A program made the translations under genes and the position numbers. Under the pieces are notes generated by a model. The model was not told the origin of the DNA. It worked only from the letters and a program-made list of their open reading frames with translations, and searched no databases. Source: Bacteroidota bacterium (GTDB taxonomy: Bacteria > Bacteroidota > Bacteroidia > Chitinophagales > Saprospiraceae). From it: a stretch of DNA of 64,000 bases. The stretch's first letter is position 1; each line of letters begins with the position of its first letter. Location of the stretch: positions 310,001-374,000 of the forward strand of contig JAIUPL010000001.1 in assembly GCA_020160935.1 (NCBI GenBank). The letters run 5' to 3'. Positions 43,830-52,410 of this stretch are shown here, in pieces.

Positions 43830-44282
43830 ATGCGTGTCGTATTACAAAGGGTTTCTCAGGCATCCGTTACCATCGATGGAGTGGAAAAATCCCGCATCGG
43901 CTGGGGCTTTCTCATTTTGCTGGGTATAGAACAGGAAGACCAACAGGACGATATAGACTGGCTTTGCAAAAAAATCAGTGCTTTGAGAGTCTTTTCCGAT
44001 GAAGAGGGGCTAATGAACCGTTCGGTGCAGGACATCGGGGGCGAAATGCTCGTAGTAAGCCAGTTCACTTTGCATGCAAGTACCAAAAAAGGCAACCGAC
44101 CGTCTTTTATCAAGGCAGCGCGCCCTGAAACCGCCATTCCCTTATATGAACGTTTTGTCGAAGTGCTTCAGCAGGAGTCGGGGCGACCTGTATCAACAGG
44201 TTCTTTTGGCGCTGATATGAAAGTGTCGTTACTCAACGACGGTCCGGTTACGATCCTCATCGATTCCAAAAACAGGGAATAG
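43830..44282 (+). CDS. dtd: D-aminoacyl-tRNA deacylase
   Basis: 150 residues from the ATG at 43830 (MRVVLQRVSQASV). The active-site blocks SQFTLHAST and NDGPVTILIDS (the Gly-cisPro motif region) are intact. DTD removes D-amino acids, and glycine from tRNA-Ala, to keep translation accurate. A CACATTTG box (one mismatch to TAnnTTTG) ends 3 nt before the ATG, consistent with a leaderless mRNA. It is convergent with the SRAP gene. Confidence 0.95.
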   Translation: MRVVLQRVSQASVTIDGVEKSRIGWGFLILLGIEQEDQQDDIDWLCKKISALRVFSDEEGLMNRSVQDIGGEMLVVSQFTLHASTKKGNRPSFIKAARPETAIPLYERFVEVLQQESGRPVSTGSFGADMKVSLLNDGPVTILIDSKNRE

Positions 44283-44332
44283 GCAGAAACGTTGCATCGG
44301 CCACACCTATATATATTAGGATACAGCCGGTG

Positions 44333-45013
44333 TTAAAATAATCGCAAAGCATCTGCTACTTCCTCGTGCAACGTCGGATCGTCTACACCCGTGCTGTTCA
44401 ACCGCTCTGATACGCGATACATATCGAGCAAGCCATCAGCAGGAGGCGCCAGCATTTCCACAAGAGATTCCTCCGACAATTTTCCAAGCCATTTTTGTTG
44501 CGCCGCTTCGGTTGGCAATATGAGCGGCATCCGGTTGTGCAGTGGAGCCATTTCGGCATTGGGCCCGGTGGTAAGAATGGAAAATGTGTTTTGCACCTCG
44601 GTGCCGCTTCCCCAACGTTCCCATATTCCTGCCATCATGAGCAAGTCGCCGTTTTTCAGAAAAATGCGATAGGGTAGTTTTCGCCCGTCCGGCTCTTTAC
44701 GCCATTCATAAAAACTGTCGGCCGGCACGAGACAACGCCGGCTGAACACGGCATCCCGGAAAGACGGTTTTTCAAAAATGGTTTCGGAACGGGCATTGAT
44801 CAGTTTTCCATTGTTGACGCCATCCCGGCTCCAGGAAGGAACGAGCCCCCAGTTCATTTCTTTGATCTCGGCAGGGCTATCACTGGCAATGACATAGGCT
44901 GACTGCGTGGGCGCCAGGTTGAAACGAATTTTCCACACAGGGGGCTGTTTCAAAGCATCCAGTTGTTGGGCTTTTTGCTTTTTGGTAGGAGCTAAGGAGT
45001 AACGACCGCACAT
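44333..45013 (-). CDS. SRAP-domain protein (YedK/HMCES)
   Basis: 226 residues from the ATG at 45013. The mature N-terminus is Cys2 (MCGRYS), the residue that forms a thiazolidine crosslink with abasic sites in single-stranded DNA. The other active-site elements are LINARSET, SFYEW and APLHNRMPLIL with the catalytic His. SRAP proteins shield abasic sites at stalled forks. An open extension to 45109 would bury the cysteine, so I reject it. One exact DnaA box (44929-44937) lies within the gene, which borders the origin candidate. Confidence 0.93.
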   Translation of the reverse strand: MCGRYSLAPTKKQKAQQLDALKQPPVWKIRFNLAPTQSAYVIASDSPAEIKEMNWGLVPSWSRDGVNNGKLINARSETIFEKPSFRDAVFSRRCLVPADSFYEWRKEPDGRKLPYRIFLKNGDLLMMAGIWERWGSGTEVQNTFSILTTGPNAEMAPLHNRMPLILPTEAAQQKWLGKLSEESLVEMLAPPADGLLDMYRVSERLNSTGVDDPTLHEEVADALRLF

Positions 45014-45673
45014 ATGGATGGAAAACGTGGATTTTGTTTTAAAAAACACAGTATAAATGAAAATGTTCTCCCATCTAAAGCAAAGTTTTATTCTGTTTTC
45101 AGGAGGCAAAAATTTACAATTTCTTCATTTTGAACACTTTCAGCAAGTCAACTTCTTGTTTGAAATAGTTACAAACATAATAAATGATAATATTTATAAC
45201 AAACTGAAAAAGAACATCATAAACCTAATACAACAATGTGGAAAAGCCAGCATTTCATCAACTGTCATCCACATAACCCCGAAGAAAATATACACATGAG
45301 CGGTTTTCAATAGCCAGCGTGTTTGTAACCTCCATGTTGCAAACGATAGTTAACAACACCCGGGATGGAGAAAAGACAAACGTTGTCTTTTTCAACATTT
45401 TCAAGGAATACTGTGAACAACTTTACAAAATGCTGATTACAAAGACCCGTTTTTCCACATTCTTTGTAGAAAAAGGTGGTAACTACTGGTAGTCTGGCAG
45501 AATACATGTGCAGTTATGAGGTTTTCCACAAACTAACACCCCTGATGATGGCCGTAGGCTTTTTAATTTAAAATCATCTAAAATTAATAAAGGGGTATCA
45601 CCCTTGAGAAAGTAGCCGCATCAAACGCTCTATTTTTGTGTCAAAATTCATCGAATCAAAAAATCCATTTCAG
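45014..45673. other. oriC: Candidate chromosomal replication origin (oriC)
   Basis: This 660-bp stretch has no credible gene. Three exact DnaA boxes TTTTCCACA lie at 45237-45245 (minus), 45451-45459 and 45522-45530 (plus). One-mismatch boxes are at 45265-45273 (TCATCCACA), 45288-45296 (ATATACACA) and 45412-45420 (minus, TTGTTCACA). A further exact box is inside the SRAP gene at 44929. The adjoining 45110-45235 stretch is strongly AT-rich and could unwind first. Three parS sites lie within 10.5 kb. dnaA is not adjacent, which is not unusual in Bacteroidota. The call is inference from motif clustering. Confidence 0.72.
45631..45638 (+). promoter_or_regulatory. -7 box TATTTTTG for ctaA
   Basis: Exact TAnnTTTG match, 35 nt before the ATG at 45674. 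A GTG codon that could extend the protein overlaps this box, which argues against the longer start. Confidence 0.6.
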
Positions 45674-46768
45674 ATGTTTCGATTTTCGGAAGATACCGCC
45701 ATACCTCGAGCGGTAAAAATATGGCTCGTCACGGGGCTGGTCATGATTTTAATTCAAATTGCCCTGGGCGGCATTACCCGACTCACTGGAAGCGGGCTGA
45801 GTATCACCCGTTGGGACATTGTAACGGGCACCTTGCCACCTCTTTCGGAAGCCGCCTGGCAGTCGGCATATGAACTGTATCAACAGACGCCGCAGTATCA
45901 CAAGATCAATCAGGGCATGAGCCTCGATGCGTTCAAGTTTATTTATTTCTGGGAGTACTTTCATCGGCTGTGGGCGCGCCTCATGTTTCTGGTCTTTATC
46001 GTTCCATTTGGCTGGTTTTTATCGAAAGGAATGTTTTCCAGGCGCCTGCTCCCCAGGTTGCTGATCGTAGTAGCCCTTGCCGGTCTGGAAGGTTTTTTTG
46101 GATGGATCATGGTGGCCAGTGGACTGATTAAACGCCCGTGGGTAAATGCCTACAACCTCACCCTGCACCTGTGTATGGCGATCGTCATTTTCTCTTATTT
46201 GCTGTGGACTACATTCATTGCCTTTAAACCCGATGGCATTCGGAAGCAGGCCGAGGTAATGAAAAAGAGCGGGCTTGTTTTTTTATGGACCCTGGTCGGA
46301 TTGGCATTTTTACAGATTGCATTGGGCGCCATGATGTCGGGTACCAAAGCGGGCCTTTCGTATCCTACCTGGCCCGATATGCACGGCACTTATCTGCCGG
46401 CTTTGTTGCTGGATCCGGCGAACTGGACCGCTGAAAATTTTCAGCACTACGACAGCGACATTTTTATGCCGACGCTCATTCAGTTTCTTCATCGCAATAC
46501 GGCTTACCTGCTTTCAGCCCTGATGATTTATTTCATTTGGCGGACTGCTCCCGACACGCGGAAGGTGCCTGTACTGCGTTCGGGTACAATTGCGTTGTTG
46601 AGTATGCTTGGCATTCAGGTTTTGCTCGGTATATTTACACTGATCAACTGCAACGGCGGCATACCGGTTGTGCTGGGAGTGCTGCATCAGGCGGGCGCCA
46701 TCTTGCTATTGGCTGTTCTGTTGTATGTGACCTATCAGTACAAATTGACATTTGAAACAAAAAACTGA
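45674..46768 (+). CDS. ctaA: Haem A synthase, COX15/CtaA family
   Basis: 364 residues from the ATG at 45674 (MFRFSEDTAIP). About eight membrane helices carry the conserved haem ligands: EYFHRLWAR, NLTLHLCM, FLHRNTAY and LHQAGA. The first-loop signature GGITRLTGSGLSITRW is that of the COX15-type (alpha-proteobacterial/mitochondrial) enzymes. It oxidises haem O to haem A for cytochrome c oxidase in the inner membrane. It is the first gene right of the origin candidate. Confidence 0.94.
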   Translation: MFRFSEDTAIPRAVKIWLVTGLVMILIQIALGGITRLTGSGLSITRWDIVTGTLPPLSEAAWQSAYELYQQTPQYHKINQGMSLDAFKFIYFWEYFHRLWARLMFLVFIVPFGWFLSKGMFSRRLLPRLLIVVALAGLEGFFGWIMVASGLIKRPWVNAYNLTLHLCMAIVIFSYLLWTTFIAFKPDGIRKQAEVMKKSGLVFLWTLVGLAFLQIALGAMMSGTKAGLSYPTWPDMHGTYLPALLLDPANWTAENFQHYDSDIFMPTLIQFLHRNTAYLLSALMIYFIWRTAPDTRKVPVLRSGTIALLSMLGIQVLLGIFTLINCNGGIPVVLGVLHQAGAILLLAVLLYVTYQYKLTFETKN

Positions 46769-46844
46769 TTGGAGTACGATTTCCTGCAGACTCTATGCTG
46801 ATGAGCCTCATTTTCTACAAATGATTTAGTTTGGCGGTTTTTGC

Positions 46845-46852
46845 TATTTTTG
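46845..46852 (+). promoter_or_regulatory. -7 box TATTTTTG for the hydrolase gene
   Basis: Exact TAnnTTTG match 25 nt before the ATG at 46878. Confidence 0.55.
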
Positions 46853-46877
46853 CACATCTTATATCGAACCACAACGA

Positions 46878-47657
46878 ATGACTTTATCAACTAAAGAAGA
46901 AAACGGTTTCCGTTATATCGAATCCGGAACACAGGGTGAAACACTGCTTCTCCTGCATGGATTGTTTGGAGCATTGAGTAATTTTCAGGGAATCATCGAC
47001 CATTTTTCAGATCGCTACAACGTGGTAGTTCCACTGTTGCCTATTTACGAGATGCCTATCTTTCAGGTATCAGTAATGGGATTGGTCGATTTCACAACCA
47101 AATTCGTGGAGTACAAAGAATACGACAAGGTGCATCTCCTGGGCAATTCACTTGGAGGGCACGTGGCTTTGTTGTATGCGCTGGCGCATCCCGAGCGCAT
47201 TGCTTCCATTACACTGACCGGTAGTTCCGGTTTGTTTGAAAGTGCTTTCGGGACAGCCTTCCCGAAACGAGGCGATTACGAATATATCAAAAACAAAACA
47301 GCCGAAACGTTTTACGACCCGGCCGTTGCCAGCAAGGAACTGGTGGATGAAGTATTTGATATTGTCAACGACCGCAACAAGGCTATCCGCGTTGTTGCCA
47401 CAGCCAAGTCGGCTGTTCGCCACAACCTCGGCGACAAATTACATAACATCAAAGCACCTACCTTGCTCATATGGGGCAAGCAGGATGCGGTAACACCGCC
47501 GTTTGTGGGAGAGAAATTCCACGAACTGATTTCCGATTCGCGCCTGTATTTCCTTGACGCATGCGGTCATGCGCCGATGATGGAAAAACCCGAAGATTTT
47601 AATGCTATCCTGGATGGATTTTTAAAAGAAGTATCGGAAAAGAACACAGTTGCTTGA
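46878..47657 (+). CDS. Alpha/beta hydrolase
   Basis: A 259-residue alpha/beta-hydrolase with oxyanion motif LLHGLFG, nucleophile elbow GNSLGG (Ser about 92), acid in IWGKQDAVTPP and histidine in CGHAPMMEKP. The lid region is short (about 125-190). It resembles MhpC/BphD-like C-C or ester hydrolases, but such proteins in Bacteroidota rarely have known substrates. A strong hairpin terminator follows. Confidence 0.88.
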   Translation: MTLSTKEENGFRYIESGTQGETLLLLHGLFGALSNFQGIIDHFSDRYNVVVPLLPIYEMPIFQVSVMGLVDFTTKFVEYKEYDKVHLLGNSLGGHVALLYALAHPERIASITLTGSSGLFESAFGTAFPKRGDYEYIKNKTAETFYDPAVASKELVDEVFDIVNDRNKAIRVVATAKSAVRHNLGDKLHNIKAPTLLIWGKQDAVTPPFVGEKFHELISDSRLYFLDACGHAPMMEKPEDFNAILDGFLKEVSEKNTVA

Positions 47658-47670
47658 TTTACAACGTTTT

Positions 47671-47726
47671 AGATACAATAAAAAAAGCGATTCACAAAGT
47701 TGTGAATCGCTTTTTTTATTGTATCT
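47671..47726. terminator. Bidirectional rho-independent terminator
   Basis: A perfect 27-bp inverted repeat (47671-47697 with 47700-47726) whose stem includes A-run and T-run tracts flanking GCGATTCACAA. It works for the hydrolase gene on the plus strand and lpd on the minus strand. Confidence 0.9.
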
Positions 47727-47753
47727 AATTGATTATCAGTTAGTTGTGTTTAT

Positions 47754-49154
47754 TTACACGTGAATAGGCCTGTTGGCTGTGGCTGCCAGGCATGCTTCCT
47801 TGAATGCTTCCGTGTAAGTCGGGTGTGCATGACTCATACGGGCCGCATCTTCTGCTGAGGCGCGGAATTCCATCAGGGCTACAGCCTCTGCAATCATATC
47901 GGCCGCACGAGCGCCTACGATATGAACGCCGAGAATTTCATCGGTTTCTTTGTGTGCCAACACTTTCACCATTCCATCCAAGTCCATGGAGGCACGAGCG
48001 CGGCCCAATGCACGGAATGGAAATTTTCCAGGCTTGTAAGGCGTACCCATTTCTTTCAACTGTTCTTCGGTGTAACCAACGCTCGCCACTTCGGGCCAGG
48101 TGTACACCACGCCTGGTATCAGGTTGTAGTGAATATGCGGTTTTTGGCCAGCCATCGTTTCTGCCACAAACACACCTTCTTCTTCTGCTTTGTGTGCCAG
48201 CATGGCGCCTTGAATTACGTCGCCAATAGCGTACACCCCGGGCGCGGAAGTTTGCAAATGCTGGTCAACCGGAATGCGACCTTTTTCATCCAAAGTGATA
48301 CCGATATTTTCGAGCCCAAGATTATCGGTATATGGCCGGCGGCCAATGGCTACCAGGCAGTAGTCGACATTCCATGAAAGCGTTTTGGATTCGTCGTCAC
48401 GGCTTTTGGCTACCACCTTTACTTTGGTTTTGGATGGAGTCACCTCGGTGACGGCGTGTCGAAGGTGAAACTGCATTCCCAATCCTTTCAAACTTTTTTG
48501 AAGTTCGCGGCTGCAGTCGGCGTCCATACCTGCAATGATCCGATCCATAAATTCCACCACATGCACCTCTGTGCCAAGTCGTGCATATACACTTCCAAGT
48601 TCGAGGCCGATCACTCCTCCGCCAATAATCACTATGCTGCCGGGTACCTTTTCAAGGTTGAGCGCTTCGGTCGAAGTAATCACTCGTTGCTTGTCATAGT
48701 TGAAAGCAGCAGGCACGATGGGTTTGGAACCCGTTGCGATAATGACTCGTTCTGTGTCTATTTCCACAACTTCCTGGGCTGTGATCCGGATACGATTTTT
48801 ATTGACAAAGGAGCCATGTCCGTGAAAGACATCGATCTTGTTTTTCTTCATCAGAAACTCGATGCCTTTGTTGTTTTCCAGCACAACCTCTTTTTTGCGC
48901 TTGATCATTTGAGGCATGTCTACTTTCAAATCCTTTATGTTGATGCCATGGGTTTTGAAAGTTTTCTCGGCGTTGTGATAGTGTTCAGATGAGTCCAGCA
49001 AGGCTTTCGAGGGAATACAACCTACGTTCAGGCAAGTGCCGCCAAGTACAGCGTAACGTTCTATCAAGGCTGTCTTCATGCCCAGTTGGGCGCAACGAAT
49101 AGCGGCTACATATCCTCCCGGACCAGAGCCGATGACGGTAACGTCGTATGTCAT
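47754..49154 (-). CDS. lpd: Dihydrolipoyl dehydrogenase
   Basis: A 466-residue flavoprotein, the E3 component of 2-oxoacid dehydrogenase complexes. The FAD motif GSGPGGYVAAI (8-18), the redox disulfide GGTCLNVGCIPSK (about 38-50), the NAD motif IGGGVIGLELGS (about 177-188) and the C-terminal HAHPTYTEAF with the catalytic His are all present. Full family length. A TACTTTTG box at 49216-49223 gives a leader of about 55 nt. Confidence 0.96.
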   Translation of the reverse strand: MTYDVTVIGSGPGGYVAAIRCAQLGMKTALIERYAVLGGTCLNVGCIPSKALLDSSEHYHNAEKTFKTHGINIKDLKVDMPQMIKRKKEVVLENNKGIEFLMKKNKIDVFHGHGSFVNKNRIRITAQEVVEIDTERVIIATGSKPIVPAAFNYDKQRVITSTEALNLEKVPGSIVIIGGGVIGLELGSVYARLGTEVHVVEFMDRIIAGMDADCSRELQKSLKGLGMQFHLRHAVTEVTPSKTKVKVVAKSRDDESKTLSWNVDYCLVAIGRRPYTDNLGLENIGITLDEKGRIPVDQHLQTSAPGVYAIGDVIQGAMLAHKAEEEGVFVAETMAGQKPHIHYNLIPGVVYTWPEVASVGYTEEQLKEMGTPYKPGKFPFRALGRARASMDLDGMVKVLAHKETDEILGVHIVGARAADMIAEAVALMEFRASAEDAARMSHAHPTYTEAFKEACLAATANRPIHV

Positions 49155-49215
49155 GTATGAAAATTATTAAAGTGGTGGAACAGGTTTTGAATGGAACTGC
49201 ATTTGGAAATGCTTC

Positions 49216-49223
49216 ACAAAAGT
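49216..49223 (-). promoter_or_regulatory. -7 box TACTTTTG for lpd
   Basis: Exact TAnnTTTG match on the minus strand. The 16-base context AACTCCCCTACTTTTG is one base different from the DEAD-box gene promoter. Confidence 0.55.
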
Positions 49224-49276
49224 AGGGGAGTTGCCACTACTTCGAGGAACAAGAGCAGGAATTTTTACGCTATCAA

Positions 49277-49292
49277 TGTTCCACGTGGAACA
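49277..49292. promoter_or_regulatory. parS: parS site 1 (ParB-binding centromere)
   Basis: TGTTCCACGTGGAACA, a perfect 16-bp palindrome matching the bacterial parS consensus TGTTNCACGTGNAACA. It is the centre of a longer 34-bp perfect palindrome (49268-49301) in the gap between thrC and lpd. ParB binds such sites near the origin to partition the chromosome. Confidence 0.9.
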
Positions 49293-49357
49293 TTGATAGC
49301 GACCGTTTCATTGGATAAACTACTTACAGTAAAACAAGGATAGGCGCGATGTGGTTC

Positions 49358-50659
49358 TTAAAAATGCCCCAACAACCAGGCCTTAAAGTTGTCATATTGA
49401 GTATTCATTTTCACCGACACTTTCTGCGCATCATGTAGCACAGCCAGTCTTTCGGGAATAGGTACTTGCTTTTCCAGGATACTTTCCACGTCTTCGATAA
49501 ACTTGGAAGGGTGAGCCGTTTCCAATATAATACCCAAATGATCGGGATGAGCCGCCTGGTATTTTTTGAGGGCAAGATAGCCTACGGCGCCATGCGGGTC
49601 GATGACATAGTTATACCGGGCATGTATTTCTTTCATCGCTTCGATGGTCGCTGCATCGCTGAAGCCATACCCGCTTATGTCGCTTTTCATAATGTTCCAC
49701 GTGGAACAATACAGGTCGAGCATACGGGCAAAGTTGGAAGGGGCTCCTACATCCATAGCGTTAGACAAGGTGCGCTGCGATGGGCGAGGGGTGTATGTAC
49801 CGGTGCTCAGGTATTCGGGCACTACGTCATTACTGTTGGTGGCGGCTATGAAATGTGCTACAGGTAAGCCCATTTTCTGGGCCAGCAGGCCAGCAGTCAG
49901 GTTGCCAAAGTTGCCGGATGGAACTGAAAAAACAACTGGTTTGCCCTGGTTCATTACCTGCTTGTATGCCTCAAAGTAATAGAATGACTGGGGGATGAGT
50001 CGTGCAATATTGATACTATTAGCCGAACTCAGGCGTACCGATCGGGTTACTTCCTGATCCAGAAAAGCCTTTTTTACCAATGCCTGGCAATCATCGAAAG
50101 TGCCATCAATTTCCAACGCGGTGATGTTATGGCCCAAGGCAGTAAGTTGTTTTTCTTGCAAGGGGCTCACTTTGCCGGAAGGGTAGAGGATAACAACCTG
50201 GATGCCGGGGGTTTTGTAAAAACCTGCCGCTACCGCTCCGCCTGTATCTCCGGATGTGGCTACCAGGATAACCAATTCTTTGTCCTCCGATCGGTTGAAG
50301 TACGACATGGTTTGTGCCATAAAACGCGCCCCGAAATCCTTAAATGCCAAAGAGGGGCCATGAAACAATTCCAGTACGCAGGTATGGTCGTCCAGTTGTA
50401 CTACCGGCGCAGGAAAATCAATGGCAGTATCGATGATTTTTTTCAAATCACTCGCCGGAATATCTTCATGCAAAAGGGCATTGGCTACCTCAAATGCAAT
50501 TTCCTGAAAGGAATAATTGGCCAGGTTTTTCAAAAAAGAGTCTGACAAACGAGGTATTTCAAGAGGCATGTAAAGACCATTGTCGTCGGGCAAACCTTTA
50601 AATATGGCTTCCTGTAAACTTGCGCGCAGGGCAGGAGTATTGGTACTATAAAACTGCAT
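49358..50659 (-). CDS. thrC: Threonine synthase
   Basis: 433 residues from the ATG at 50659 (MQFYSTNTPALR). The PLP lysine is in SLAFKDFGARFM, the phosphate loop in SGDTGGAVAAGF and the later SGNFGNLTAGL. It converts O-phosphohomoserine to threonine. The N-terminal form (FYSTN...SLQEAIFKGLPDDNGLYMP) is the longer type I class. A parS site is embedded in its coding sequence at 49693-49708. Confidence 0.95.
   Translation of the reverse strand: MQFYSTNTPALRASLQEAIFKGLPDDNGLYMPLEIPRLSDSFLKNLANYSFQEIAFEVANALLHEDIPASDLKKIIDTAIDFPAPVVQLDDHTCVLELFHGPSLAFKDFGARFMAQTMSYFNRSEDKELVILVATSGDTGGAVAAGFYKTPGIQVVILYPSGKVSPLQEKQLTALGHNITALEIDGTFDDCQALVKKAFLDQEVTRSVRLSSANSINIARLIPQSFYYFEAYKQVMNQGKPVVFSVPSGNFGNLTAGLLAQKMGLPVAHFIAATNSNDVVPEYLSTGTYTPRPSQRTLSNAMDVGAPSNFARMLDLYCSTWNIMKSDISGYGFSDAATIEAMKEIHARYNYVIDPHGAVGYLALKKYQAAHPDHLGIILETAHPSKFIEDVESILEKQVPIPERLAVLHDAQKVSVKMNTQYDNFKAWLLGHF
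49693..49708. promoter_or_regulatory. parS: parS site 2, inside thrC
   Basis: An exact TGTTCCACGTGGAACA within the thrC reading frame, 400 bp from site 1. The codons read through it without disturbing the protein (CSTWNIM). Confidence 0.9.
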
Positions 50660-50733
50660 AACGTACGATTCGTTGTTTGCTGAATGAATGAAGTGCAATG
50701 AAAAGGCTAATATCTGGTGCGGGCAAGCAAGTA

Positions 50734-52380
50734 CTATATTTTTGTAATGACGATTTCTACCCGGCGATTCTGCCGGCGCAGGTCATCGGTGCTGTTATCA
50801 GTTAGAGGGTATTTGGGGCCGTGTCCAACGATACTTACCCGACCAGGGGTAATGCCTTTTTGTACGAGAAAGTCGCGTATAGCAGCAGCCCGTTCTTCTG
50901 ACAAGCGGAGCAGGTCTTCGGCCTTACCTACATTATCCGTGTGGCCTTCGATGCGGATTTCAAGGTTTGGATTCTCTTGCAAAACGGCATACAAGCGCTC
51001 CAGTTCCGGGTAGGAACTTTCCAGAATAAGTGCCTTGGATTGCTGGAAAAAGATCGCGTGCAAGGGGATGCGTTCGTTTACTTCTGCCGGATCCAGGTAA
51101 AGGTCGATGTAATGCTCCTGGAAATAATAGTGGTCGCGGCGGAAAAGAATCGTATCCGTTTCGCCCCAGAAGGCCGGCTTGGAAGGCGTAAGCACGAAAG
51201 ATATGCCTTTCGGTATCTTCAAACGGAAGGCGCCGTTTTCTGAACGGATGGTATGAACAGGCTCGCTATTGTCGGCCGTACCGTATTGTACGCTCACATT
51301 TTTCATGAGGGCGCCGGTCTTTCTATTCAAGACACGTCCGATTACCTCGATTTCTGTAGGCTGTGGAGGCGCTATCTGTACCCGATAAATATCGCTGTTT
51401 CCACCTCGACGAGAGGTGAAATACAGGTATCCAGATGTCATATTGAAATAAGGTTGACTATCGTCTGCCGCAGAGTTGATAGGCTCTACGAGGCGTACAG
51501 GAGTCGTCCAGTGAACCCAGGTATCATCCAGTCGTTTGCACATAAAGATGTCATTGCCACCGGAACTTTCTCCGCGGTTGGAAGAAAAGAACAGGGTCTC
51601 ATTGTCTTCCGATAAAAATGGAGTGGTTTCGCGGCGTGCAGAATTCACTAAATAACCCAGATGCTGGGGTGCACTCCATTGGTGTTTGCCTTCGCGGAAG
51701 CAGACGTACAGGTCCATATCTTTGGAATCGAAGCGGGTGGCCGACAAGATCAGTACCTTCCCGTCGAAACTCATGGTCAGGCTCACATCCGAAGTGATGG
51801 TGTAATAGTCTTTGATTTCCACAGGCTCGGGCAAAGACCATGCTCCTGTACTATCCGGGTTCTGCTGAATCACAGAAAAGCCCTTGTTCAAGCCACCGCG
51901 ACGTGGATACTGGTTGATGATATAGTAGGCGCCCGGGGTAGGGGTGGCCGCTACAAGGCTGTTAGGCAATGCATTGTTGAGCGGAAAACCTGGATGAACT
52001 ATTTTTGTGAATTGCCCGACAGAATCTCCCTGAGCCATCCAGATATCCTGGTTGAAACCAGAGCGAACCGGATTGTACACATTTTTCCCGTTGATTTCCG
52101 TGTACACCTGCGCCAGCAATTCTGTATAGGCTGAGGGGGAAAGTTTTTTAAACAGATCGACGGAATCGATGAGCAAAGTGTGATCGAACTCCGGGTACCC
52201 TACCCGTGTAAAAAACAAGGTTTTTCCATCTCTACCGGGTACCGGAGAAATTTCTTCGTACTCCGAATTGATAAAATCAGGCAGTTTTTCCAGCGTAAAA
52301 TCCTGCGACCAAACAGTACCAGCCATGCATAAGCAGGCCATTAAAAAACAAAAAATCCGGGCTGTGTGAAATAAAGTCAT
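50734..52380 (-). CDS. OmpA-family protein with PD40 propeller and CRD, PorE-like
   Basis: 548 residues from the ATG at 52380, with a signal peptide ending near VWSQ. A beta-propeller built of PD40/WD40-like repeats (about 30-350; TLFFSSNRGESSGGNDIF, YLYFTSRRGGNSDIY) is followed by a carboxypeptidase-regulatory-like beta domain (about 355-440; VIGRVLNRKTGALMKNVSV) and a C-terminal OmpA peptidoglycan-binding domain (about 440-548; IEGHTDNVGKAEDLLRLSEERA). This order matches PorE of the type IX secretion system, but PorE usually also has N-terminal TPRs that are missing here. An envelope anchor role is likely; T9SS involvement is uncertain. Confidence 0.85.
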   Translation of the reverse strand: MTLFHTARIFCFLMACLCMAGTVWSQDFTLEKLPDFINSEYEEISPVPGRDGKTLFFTRVGYPEFDHTLLIDSVDLFKKLSPSAYTELLAQVYTEINGKNVYNPVRSGFNQDIWMAQGDSVGQFTKIVHPGFPLNNALPNSLVAATPTPGAYYIINQYPRRGGLNKGFSVIQQNPDSTGAWSLPEPVEIKDYYTITSDVSLTMSFDGKVLILSATRFDSKDMDLYVCFREGKHQWSAPQHLGYLVNSARRETTPFLSEDNETLFFSSNRGESSGGNDIFMCKRLDDTWVHWTTPVRLVEPINSAADDSQPYFNMTSGYLYFTSRRGGNSDIYRVQIAPPQPTEIEVIGRVLNRKTGALMKNVSVQYGTADNSEPVHTIRSENGAFRLKIPKGISFVLTPSKPAFWGETDTILFRRDHYYFQEHYIDLYLDPAEVNERIPLHAIFFQQSKALILESSYPELERLYAVLQENPNLEIRIEGHTDNVGKAEDLLRLSEERAAAIRDFLVQKGITPGRVSIVGHGPKYPLTDNSTDDLRRQNRRVEIVITKI

Positions 52381-52410
52381 ACACCTTGTAAATAAGAGGA
52401 ACATGCTGGG

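Noticed and set aside
45057-45299. Open frame of 80 codons on the plus strand in the origin candidate
   Set aside because: Low-complexity AT-rich sequence overlapping DnaA boxes, no promoter or family resemblance.
47748-47763. CACGTG at the end of lpd as a fourth parS site
   Set aside because: Only the CACGTG core matches; the flanking bases (ATTTA / AATAG) do not fit TGTTN / NAACA.
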